Positions 6,488 to 12,356 of a stretch of DNA of 12,356 nucleotides are shown here, one piece after another. The number at the start of each line of letters is the position of its first letter. Positions within the stretch are counted from its first letter, which is position 1. The notes beneath the pieces are model-generated. The model was not told where the DNA came from. It ran no database searches and saw only the letters and a program-made list of their open reading frames with translations. The stretch is from Anaerolineales bacterium (GTDB taxonomy: Bacteria > Chloroflexota > Anaerolineae > Anaerolineales > DRMV01), in the NCBI GenBank assembly GCA_026991215.1, contig JALXBY010000309.1, forward strand, positions 1-12,356, written 5' to 3'. The position numbers and the translations under genes are program-made.

Positions 6488-8746
6488 ATGTCCGTCATCG
6501 GTCGTTCGGTCACCCGGGTAGATGCGGTGAGCAAGGTCACCGGGGAGGCCAAATACCCCGGTGATTTCGACCGGCCCGACCAACTTTACATGAAGATTCT
6601 CTTCGCGCACCGGCCCCACGCGCGCATCCGTCGCATCGATACGTCCAAAGCCGAGGCCCTGCCCGGTGTGGTCGCGGTGTTCACGGCCAAGGACGTCCCC
6701 AACAACGAGTACGGGCTTATCATCCCCGACCAGCCTGTGTTGTGCGGGCCTGGCTCCAACAAGCCCTACGCGGACCGGGTGCGCTTCGTGGGCGACCAGG
6801 TCGCGGTGGTGGTCGCGGAAAGCGAAGAAATCGCGGAGCGGGCGCTGGACCTGATTGAAGTGGATTATGAGGACCTGCCCGTGGTCACCGACCCGCTGGC
6901 GGCCATGAAGCCCGACGCGCCCCTCCTGCATCCGGACAAAGGCTCCAACATCTTCGCCCGGTACCGCATCCGCAAAGGCGACGTGGAAAAGGCCTTCGCC
7001 GAGGCCGACGTCATCGTGGAGGCCGAATACCGCACGCCCTTCCAGGAGCATGTCTACCTCCAGCCCGAAGCCGGCCTGGGCTACATCGACGAAGAGGGCC
7101 GGGTAACCATCGTGGTCGCGGGCCAGTGGACCCACGAGGACCAGGAGCAAATCGCCCACGCGCTTCAGATTCCCAAGGAACAAATCCGGGTGATTTACCC
7201 GGCCATTGGCGGCGCGTTCGGCGGCCGGGAGGACATGTCCATCCAGATTGTCCTGGCCCTGGCCGTGTGGCGGCTGGCCCAGAGGGGTATCTATCGGCCC
7301 ATCAAAATCGTGTGGAGCCGGGAAGAGTCCATCATCGGTCACCACAAGCGGCACCCGTACATCATCCGGGCCAAATGGGGGGCCACGAAGGAGGGCAAAA
7401 TCATCGCGGCCAAGGTGGAACTCATCGCGGACGGCGGGGCCTATGCGTACACGTCCACCAAAGTGCTGGGGAACGCCACCCTGCTGTGTACCGGGCCGTA
7501 TGAGATTCCCAACGTGTGGGTAGATGCATACGCGGTGCACACGAACAACATCCCCACGGGCGCGTTCCGGGGCTTTGGCGGACCTCAGGCCCTGTTCGCC
7601 GCGGAGACCCAGGTGAACAAACTGGCCGAAGCCTTGGGCATGGACCCGGTGGAACTGCGGATGCGCAATGCCTTCAAGGAAGGGTCCATCATGTCCGTGG
7701 GCACGCCGGTGCCCAAAGGCGTGAGCATCCGGGAGGTGATTGCGGCCGCGGCCCGGGCCGCGGGCTGGAAGCACGACGAGGAGAAGGGCTGGTACCGTCC
7801 GCCCGAAGCCGACCGGGAATGGCCCGGCTGGACCGAGCCGCCCGCGCCCCACATCAAGCGGGGCGTTGGCTTCGCGTGTGGGTACAAGAACGTGGGCTTT
7901 TCCTTTGGCTATCCCGAAAACTCCTGGGCGCGGATTGAACTGTACGGCGGTGCGGAGATCGACCACGTGGTGGTGTACTACGCGGGCGCGGACGTGGGCC
8001 AGGGCGCGCACACGGTCATCGCGCAGATGGCCGCGGAAGCCGTGGGCGTGCCCCTGGAGAAGGTACGGCTCAAGGTCTCGGACACCGCGTTTACCCAGAA
8101 TTCGGGCAGCGCCTCGGCCTCCCGGCTCACCTTCATGGCGGGGAATGCCATCCGCGGCGCGGCCCGCATTGCCCTGGAGAAGTGGCGCGACGAGGAGCGG
8201 CCCGCGGTGGGCGAGTTCGTCTACCGACCGCCCCGCACCACCCCTTACGACCCTGAAACGGGCAAATCCGAACCCAACTTCGCCTACGGTTATGTGGCCC
8301 AGGCCTTCGCGGTGGAAGTGGACACCGAGACGGGCCAGGTCCGGGTGGTGGACGTGATTTCCGCCAACGACGTGGGCAAAGCCATCAACCCACAGTTGGT
8401 CAAAGGGCAGATCGAAGGCGGTGTGATCCAGGCCCTGGGTTGGGTGCTCACCGAGCACTTCATCATGAAAGACGGCTACGTGCTCACGGACAAGATGAGC
8501 ACCTACCTCATGCCCACCATTGTGGACATCCCCCCGCGGGTGCGGAGCATCATCGTGGAAAAGCCGGACCCCCTGGGCCCGTGGGGCGCGCGCGGTATGG
8601 CTGAAATGCCCTTCCTGCCCGTGGCCGCGGGCGTGATTCACGCGGTGCGCAACGCCACCGGCGTGTGGTTCGATACCTTCCCTCTGATACCGGAACGGGT
8701 CTTCCTGACGCTACACCAACGCCAGCCCGTGCCCCAGGAGGCTTGA
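6488..8746 (+). CDS. Xanthine dehydrogenase family molybdopterin-binding subunit
   Basis: Large subunit of a molybdenum hydroxylase (752 residues), carrying the Mo-cofactor and the active site. The N-terminal a/b hammerhead domain is at about 17-120. The cofactor domains follow, with 'FQEHVYLQP' (Q186, cofactor contact), 'GGAFGGRED' (E248), 'GAFRGFGG' (R361), 'GADVGQGAHT' (Q505), 'GQIEGGVIQALG' and 'GARGMAEMP', whose Glu (E706) matches the catalytic Glu near the C-terminus. E248 and R361 align with the Glu/Arg pair that xanthine dehydrogenases use and aldehyde oxidases lack, which hints at a purine or similar N-heterocycle as substrate but is not proof. GGGAGGTG (6476-6483) sets the start at 6488. 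There is no FAD-binding or 2Fe-2S subunit gene next to it. Those electron-transfer partners must come from elsewhere, or this is an orphan subunit. A strong terminator follows. Confidence 0.93.
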   Translation: MSVIGRSVTRVDAVSKVTGEAKYPGDFDRPDQLYMKILFAHRPHARIRRIDTSKAEALPGVVAVFTAKDVPNNEYGLIIPDQPVLCGPGSNKPYADRVRFVGDQVAVVVAESEEIAERALDLIEVDYEDLPVVTDPLAAMKPDAPLLHPDKGSNIFARYRIRKGDVEKAFAEADVIVEAEYRTPFQEHVYLQPEAGLGYIDEEGRVTIVVAGQWTHEDQEQIAHALQIPKEQIRVIYPAIGGAFGGREDMSIQIVLALAVWRLAQRGIYRPIKIVWSREESIIGHHKRHPYIIRAKWGATKEGKIIAAKVELIADGGAYAYTSTKVLGNATLLCTGPYEIPNVWVDAYAVHTNNIPTGAFRGFGGPQALFAAETQVNKLAEALGMDPVELRMRNAFKEGSIMSVGTPVPKGVSIREVIAAAARAAGWKHDEEKGWYRPPEADREWPGWTEPPAPHIKRGVGFACGYKNVGFSFGYPENSWARIELYGGAEIDHVVVYYAGADVGQGAHTVIAQMAAEAVGVPLEKVRLKVSDTAFTQNSGSASASRLTFMAGNAIRGAARIALEKWRDEERPAVGEFVYRPPRTTPYDPETGKSEPNFAYGYVAQAFAVEVDTETGQVRVVDVISANDVGKAINPQLVKGQIEGGVIQALGWVLTEHFIMKDGYVLTDKMSTYLMPTIVDIPPRVRSIIVEKPDPLGPWGARGMAEMPFLPVAAGVIHAVRNATGVWFDTFPLIPERVFLTLHQRQPVPQEA

Positions 8747-8780
8747 AGGAACGCACCTGCAACCGGACGGCGCCATTTCG

Positions 8781-8826
8781 ACCTGGCTGCCCTTGGAAGC
8801 CCCAAGCGGCAGCCAGGTTGGTTTTT
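8781..8826 (+). terminator. Strong intrinsic terminator after the Mo-enzyme gene
   Basis: ACCTGGCTGCC (8781-8791) pairs fully with GGCAGCCAGGT (8808-8818). CTTGG (8792-8796) then pairs with CCAAG (8802-8806), leaving one bulged C (8807) and a 5-base loop. The result is a 16-bp stem followed by TGGTTTTT. It isolates the Mo-enzyme gene from the trp genes. Confidence 0.9.
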
Positions 8827-8830
8827 GGGA

Positions 8831-8844
8831 GGTTGTCTACAACC
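8831..8844. promoter_or_regulatory. Short perfect inverted repeat, possible operator
   Basis: GGTTGT and ACAACC are perfect 6-base arms around CT, at the start of the trpD upstream region. The shape suits a dimeric repressor site, but no regulator gene is present in the window. The first ten bases nearly recur at 3065-3074, also just after a terminator. Confidence 0.25.
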
Positions 8845-8862
8845 GCGAAACGTTTACACCCA

Positions 8863-8996
8863 TTCTGGCAAGTGGCCTGGTGGCAGGGCAAAGTTAGGGA
8901 TTAACACGATGCAACGGTAAGGCGATGGCGATAAGATAGTACACCTTGTCGCCAGGAAGCAGGACAGCCAGAAGATTTTTCTTCCCAACTTATCGC
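8863..8996 (+). promoter_or_regulatory. trpD leader with alternative stems, candidate attenuator
   Basis: GGCGATAAG (8927-8935) can pair with CTTGTCGCC (8945-8953), 9 bp with one G-T pair and a 9-base loop. The same GCGATAAG (8928-8935) can instead pair perfectly with CTTATCGC (8989-8996), which ends 9 bases before the trpD ribosome binding site. The two pairings exclude each other. TTCTGGC (8863-8869) can also pair with GCCAGAA (8967-8973), just before TTTTT (8976-8980). One frame reads WQVAWWQGKVRD then stop (8866-8904), with three Trp codons in six. No good start and ribosome binding site for that frame is seen. No T-box consensus is visible. Confidence 0.4.
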
Positions 8997-9018
8997 TTTA
9001 CCCACAGGAGGTGCCCCG

Positions 9019-10056
9019 ATGCCCATCCGCGAAGTGCTGGAACAACTCCTGGCCGGTCAATCCCTTACCGAGGACCAGGCCGAGGCGCTGATGGGTGCCA
9101 TCATGCGGGGAGAACTGACGCCAGCCCAAATCGCTGGCGTGTTGGTGGCCCTGCGGGCCAAGGGTGAGACCGTGGAGGAAATCACCGGGTTCGCCCGGGC
9201 CATGCGCGCGGCCGCGGTACCCGTGCGGCCCCAAAGGCAGGACGTGGTGGACACCTGCGGCACCGGCGGCGATGGCAAGGGCACGTTCAACATCTCCACC
9301 ACCGCGGCCTTTGTAGTCGCGGGCGCGGGTCTGGCCGTGGCCAAGCACGGGAATCGGAGCATCTCCAGCCGTTCCGGGAGCGCGGACGTGCTGGAAGCCC
9401 TGGGCATCCGCCTGGACCTGACCCCCGAACAACTGGCCCGGGCCATCGATGAGGTGGGCCTTGCCTTTCTCTTCGCACCCCGGTTGCACCCGGCCATGAA
9501 GCACGCCATCGGCCCCCGCCGGGAACTGGGCATCCGCACGGTCTTCAACATTCTGGGACCGCTGACCAACCCCGCGGGCGCGCAAGCCCAGGTCATGGGC
9601 GTGTTCAGCCCTGATTTGGTCCCCGTGCTGGCCCGGGTGTTGCAGCGGCTGGGCGTGCGCGCCGCGTTCGTGGTGCACGGCCAGGGGCTGGACGAACTGG
9701 CTACCCTGGGACCCAACGTGGTCAGCCGCTTCGGTACACCAGACCTGGACGGCGCTATCCGGGACGAAACCCTGGACCCGCGCGACCTGGGCCTGCCGCC
9801 AGCCACGCTGGACGACCTGCGGGGTGGAACGCCCGAAGAGAACGCCCGCATCCTGCTGGCCATCCTGCGGGGTGAAGACCGCGGCCCACGGCGGGACGTG
9901 GTGTTGCTCAACGCGGCGGCTGCCCTGGTGGCCGGTGGCCTGGCCGCGGACCTGCAGGAGGGCCTGGCCCGTGCGGCCGAAAGCATCGACTCCGGCGCGG
10001 CCCTGCGCGTCCTGGAGGCCTACCGCCACTTCACCCAAACCATCACCAACACATAA
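9019..10056 (+). CDS. trpD: Anthranilate phosphoribosyltransferase
   Basis: Transfers phosphoribose from PRPP to anthranilate, the second step from chorismate to tryptophan, in the cytoplasm. The 345 residues match the usual length. An N-terminal helical part (about 1-65) precedes the catalytic domain. Key motifs are present: 'DTCGTGGDGKGTFNIST' with the PRPP glycine loop GTGGDG (81-86), 'KHGNRSISSRSGSADVLEALG' (109-129), 'HPAMKHAIGPRRELGIRTVFN' with the anthranilate-binding Arg region (around 168), and the Mg-binding DE (225-226). AGGAGGTG (9006-9013), a near-perfect ribosome binding site 5 bases before ATG, fixes the start. There is no fused TrpG domain. trpC follows 65 bases later, in the same direction. 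trpE, trpG, trpF, trpB and trpA are not in the window. Confidence 0.96.
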   Translation: MPIREVLEQLLAGQSLTEDQAEALMGAIMRGELTPAQIAGVLVALRAKGETVEEITGFARAMRAAAVPVRPQRQDVVDTCGTGGDGKGTFNISTTAAFVVAGAGLAVAKHGNRSISSRSGSADVLEALGIRLDLTPEQLARAIDEVGLAFLFAPRLHPAMKHAIGPRRELGIRTVFNILGPLTNPAGAQAQVMGVFSPDLVPVLARVLQRLGVRAAFVVHGQGLDELATLGPNVVSRFGTPDLDGAIRDETLDPRDLGLPPATLDDLRGGTPEENARILLAILRGEDRGPRRDVVLLNAAAALVAGGLAADLQEGLARAAESIDSGAALRVLEAYRHFTQTITNT

Positions 10057-10059
10057 CCA

Positions 10060-10108
10060 CCAACGACGAACGACCATCGACCAACGACCAACGACCATCG
10101 ACCATCGA
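10060..10108 (+). repeat. Heptanucleotide tandem array 3, between trpD and trpC
   Basis: Seven uninterrupted 7-base units: CCAACGA, CGAACGA, CCATCGA, CCAACGA, CCAACGA, CCATCGA, CCATCGA (consensus CCAWCGA). It starts 3 bases after the trpD stop and ends 1 base before the GGAG that serves trpC, so it fills nearly the whole gap. It has the same period as arrays 1 and 2 but a more A/T-rich unit. Confidence 0.9.
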
Positions 10109-10121
10109 CGGAGTCCCCCCC

Positions 10122-10928
10122 ATGTCCGACTTCCTCCAACGGGTAACCACGGTCAAATTCCGGGAAATCCAGGCCCGAATGCGACGCCTGCCCCCGGCCG
10201 AACTCCGGGCCCGGATACAGGACTGCCCCCGACCGCGCGATTTCGTGGCCGCGCTCCGGGCCGCGGCAGGGGTGGCCCTTATCGCGGAAGTCAAACGGGC
10301 CTCGCCCAGTGCCGGGGACCTGGCCCCAGACCTGGAACCCGTGACCCTGGCCCGCATCTACCAGGCCCAGGGCGCGGCCGCGGTCAGCGTGCTCACCGAC
10401 CCCACCTTTTTCCGTGGGCATCCCGTGCACTTGCGGCGTATCCGCAGGGCCATACGCCTGCCTGTACTGCGCAAGGATTTCATCCTGCACCCCTATCAGG
10501 TGTACGAGGCCCGGCTGTGGGGCGCGGATGCGGTGCTCCTCATCGTGGCCATGCTTTCCCAGGAGACCCTGTCGGAACTCCACGACCTGGCCCTGCGCCT
10601 GGGTCTTACGCCCCTGGTCGAAGTTCACGACGAAACCGACCTGGCCCGCGCGCTGGCCCTGCGGCCCCGGCTGCTTGGGGTCAACAACCGCAACTTACGT
10701 ACCCTGCAGGTAGACCTGGGTACCACCGAGCGGCTTCGGCCCCATATCCCGAAAACGATTCCCCTGGTGGTGGAAAGCGGTATCCACACGCCAGAAGACG
10801 TCCATTGGGCCGCGCGGCAGGGGGCCACGGCCATCCTGGTGGGCACCGCGTTGGTTCAGGCCAAAGACGTTGCAGCAAAGGTACGCAGCCTGGTTCAGGC
10901 TGGCCTGCTGGCCACGGCCCACGCGTAG
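10122..10928 (+). CDS. trpC: Indole-3-glycerol phosphate synthase
   Basis: Closes the indole ring from CdRP (fourth step of tryptophan synthesis after anthranilate), in the cytoplasm. It is a 268-residue single-domain (beta/alpha)8 barrel, not fused to TrpF. All expected catalytic residues can be placed: E56 and K58 in 'IAEVKRASPSAG', K118 in 'PVLRKDF', E167 in 'LVEVHDETDLARAL', N188-N189 in 'GVNNRNL', E218 in 'VVESGI'. The phosphate-binding end 'AILVGTALV' is also present. GGAG (10110-10113) lies 8 bases before ATG and directly abuts heptad array 3. It is probably cotranscribed with trpD, since no terminator lies between them. A terminator is found about 115 bases downstream. Confidence 0.95.
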   Translation: MSDFLQRVTTVKFREIQARMRRLPPAELRARIQDCPRPRDFVAALRAAAGVALIAEVKRASPSAGDLAPDLEPVTLARIYQAQGAAAVSVLTDPTFFRGHPVHLRRIRRAIRLPVLRKDFILHPYQVYEARLWGADAVLLIVAMLSQETLSELHDLALRLGLTPLVEVHDETDLARALALRPRLLGVNNRNLRTLQVDLGTTERLRPHIPKTIPLVVESGIHTPEDVHWAARQGATAILVGTALVQAKDVAAKVRSLVQAGLLATAHA

Positions 10929-10964
10929 GTTGAGCGGCGGGCTGCCGTTTGATGCGCCCACGGA

Positions 10965-11018
10965 GCCACAGCGGACGCAGTGGATTGGGTGAAAACGCCC
11001 TGCGGTGTTCTCTGTGGC
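10965..11018. repeat. Imperfect palindromic element downstream of trpC
   Basis: Nested complementary arms: GCCACAG (10965-10971) with CTGTGGC (11012-11018), CGCAG (10976-10980) with CTGCG (11000-11004), and GGGTG with CGCCC (10996-11000, sharing one base and one G-T pair) around AAAA. It looks like a degenerate intergenic palindrome of the dispersed-repeat kind. Only one copy is visible in this window, so that is inference. Confidence 0.4.
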
Positions 11019-11041
11019 GCTGGATGATGTTTATCTTCGCC

Positions 11042-11077
11042 AACCCAAAGCCATGGACCGGCTTTGGGTTATCCTTT
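11042..11077 (+). terminator. Intrinsic terminator of the trpD-trpC unit
   Basis: AACCCAAAGCC (11042-11052) and GGCTTTGGGTT (11060-11070) form a perfect 11-bp stem around a 7-base loop, followed by ATCCTTTTG. The T tract is interrupted, so efficiency may be moderate. It separates trpC from glmU. Confidence 0.8.
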
Positions 11078-11117
11078 TGTTGTTCCTTTCGGCAGTCCAC
11101 CGACCTGGAGGTGCGTT

Positions 11118-12356
11118 ATGCCCCGTGTTTACGGTGTACTTTTGGCCGCGGGCAAGGGGACCCGGATGAAGTCGAAACGGCCCAAGGTGCTGCATCCCCT
11201 GTTGGGCCGGCCCATGGCCGCGTACCCGTTGCGGGCCCTGACCCAGGCCACCGGTCGGCCGCCCGTCGTGGTGGTGGGCCACCGGGCCGAAGAGGTCATG
11301 CAGGCCCTGGGTCCGGAACCCGAATACGTCCGCCAGGACCCGCCCCTGGGCACGGGACATGCCGTGGCTCAGACCCGGCGGCTCCTGGAAGGCCGGGCCG
11401 ATGTATTGCTGGTCGCGGCCGGGGATATGCCCCTCCTGCGGGCCGAGACCCTGCGGCGGGTGCTGGAAACCCATCTGGCCCACCCCGGCACCGCGGTCAC
11501 CCTGTTGACCGTGGAGTCCCCGGTCTCCCGAGGTTTTGGCCGCATTCTGCGGGATGCCCAGGGCCAGGTGGTGGGGATTGTGGAAGAGGCCCATGCCACG
11601 CCGGAACAGCGGGCCATCCGGGAACTCAACGTGGGCGTGTACGCGCTGGATGCAGACTGGGCCTGGGCGGCCCTGGAGCGCATTCCCCTTTCCCCAAAAG
11701 GCGAATACTACCTGACCGATCTGGTCGCCCTGGCCGCGCAAGAAGGCCGACCCGTGCGTGCGGTGGCCCTGGAAGACCCGGAAGAGGCCATCGGCGTGAA
11801 CACCCGGGTGCATCTGGCCGAGGCCACGGCCGTGCTACGGCGCCGCATCGTGCACCGTTGGATGCTGGAAGGCGTGACCATCCTGGACCCGGACCGGGTA
11901 TACATCGAGGACACCGTCCGTCTGGCCCAGGACGTGGTGCTCTGGCCCGATACGTACCTTTTGGGTAACACCGTGGTGGAAGAAGACAGCGAAATCGGCC
12001 CCAACAGTTACCTGAAGAACGCACGCATCGGCCCCCGGTGCCGGGTCTGGGCCTCGGTCGTTGAGGATGCCACCCTGGAGGCCGAGGTGCACGTTGGGCC
12101 ATTTTCCCGGGTGCGGGGCGGGGCCCATTTAGGGCGGGGGGTGTTCCTCGGCAACTTTGCGGAAGTGAAGAAATCCACCCTGGGCCCCGGGGTGAAGATG
12201 CATCACTTTTCCTACCTGGGGGATGCCACGGTGGGCCGGGAGGTCAACATCGGCGCGGGGACCATCACCTGCAACTTCGATGGTGAGCGCAAGCACCCCA
12301 CGTTCATCGGCGACCGGGCCTTCATCGGCAGCGATACCATGCTGGTGGCGCCGGTC
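11118..12356 (+). CDS. glmU: Bifunctional GlcNAc-1-P uridyltransferase / glucosamine-1-P acetyltransferase, 3' end outside the window
   Basis: Makes UDP-GlcNAc for peptidoglycan and envelope glycans in two steps: acetylation of glucosamine-1-P by the C-terminal domain, then uridylyl transfer by the N-terminal domain. 413 codons are visible out of about 455-460, so the last 40-50 residues lie beyond the right edge. The N-terminal domain has 'LLAAGKGTRMKSKRPKVLH' (8-26), 'QDPPLGTGHA' (73-82), 'GDMPLL' with metal-binding D103, 'NVGVYA' and 'GVNTR' (N228). The left-handed beta-helix starts near 252, with acetyltransferase residues in 'KMHHFSYLGDA' (H363, at the same number as the E. coli catalytic His) and 'GAGTITCNFDG' (N386; F387 where E. 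coli has Tyr). GGAGG (11107-11111) is 6 bases before ATG. No clear promoter was identified between the upstream terminator and this start, which leaves only about 40 bases. Confidence 0.95.
   Translation, partial: MPRVYGVLLAAGKGTRMKSKRPKVLHPLLGRPMAAYPLRALTQATGRPPVVVVGHRAEEVMQALGPEPEYVRQDPPLGTGHAVAQTRRLLEGRADVLLVAAGDMPLLRAETLRRVLETHLAHPGTAVTLLTVESPVSRGFGRILRDAQGQVVGIVEEAHATPEQRAIRELNVGVYALDADWAWAALERIPLSPKGEYYLTDLVALAAQEGRPVRAVALEDPEEAIGVNTRVHLAEATAVLRRRIVHRWMLEGVTILDPDRVYIEDTVRLAQDVVLWPDTYLLGNTVVEEDSEIGPNSYLKNARIGPRCRVWASVVEDATLEAEVHVGPFSRVRGGAHLGRGVFLGNFAEVKKSTLGPGVKMHHFSYLGDATVGREVNIGAGTITCNFDGERKHPTFIGDRAFIGSDTMLVAPV

Noticed and set aside
6176..8641. A very long open frame on the minus strand opposite the Mo-enzyme gene
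   Set aside because: Its translation is rich in His, Arg, Gly and Val without any family motif, and the plus strand carries all cofactor and catalytic motifs. Long antisense frames are expected in GC-rich genes.
8665..8904. A 79-codon open frame overlapping the end of the Mo-enzyme gene and its terminator
   Set aside because: It starts inside the Mo-enzyme gene in another frame and runs through a strong terminator. Only its Trp-rich tail is kept as a finding.
2..12356. CRISPR array, insertion sequence, integrase, toxin-antitoxin or prophage genes
   Set aside because: None was seen. The repeats present are 7-base tandem units without spacers, and no mobile-element protein motifs appear in the real genes.

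Overview
The window is about 12.4 kb of GC-rich bacterial chromosome with long genes, strong purine-rich ribosome binding sites (AGGAGG / GGAGGTG types) and good intrinsic terminators. Gene content is mostly metabolic. Heptanucleotide tandem repeats in the gaps, the protein sequences and codon use suggest a free-living, possibly thermophilic bacterium, perhaps a Chloroflexi (Anaerolineae-like) lineage. That placement is inference from style and was not computed. No rRNA, tRNA, CRISPR array, transposase or phage gene was seen.

Layout. (1) 2-1744, +: the 3' part of an unrecognised membrane-anchored protein, cut by the left edge. (2) 1745-2170: a gap of over 400 bp holding a heptanucleotide array, a -10-like site, two hairpins, two tiny ORFs in tandem and a promoter-like pair. 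(3) 2174-4036, +: a polar amino acid ABC importer represented by a lipoprotein binding protein and a HisM-type permease. A strong terminator separates the two, and no ATPase gene is present. (4) 4062-4931, -: prephenate dehydratase (pheA), convergent with the permease and divergent from the next gene. (5) 5151-6347, +: an MFS exporter with 12 predicted membrane helices. (6) 6488-8746, +: a molybdenum-cofactor subunit of a xanthine dehydrogenase family enzyme, with no FAD or iron-sulfur partner nearby, closed by an excellent terminator. (7) 9019-10928, +: trpD then trpC, two tryptophan pathway genes separated only by a second heptanucleotide array. (8) 11118 to the right edge, +: glmU, cut after 413 codons.

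Function. Three genes (pheA, trpD, trpC) belong to aromatic amino acid synthesis, and the transporter imports amino acids, so nitrogen and amino acid metabolism dominates. glmU makes UDP-GlcNAc for the cell envelope. The unit boundaries are clear from terminators after the binding protein, the Mo enzyme and trpC.

The most interesting parts are non-coding. They are three heptanucleotide arrays of one style in different gaps, the trpD leader with mutually exclusive stems and a Trp-rich reading frame, and the structured region before the transporter. None of these amounts to a proven new system. They are the best candidates here.
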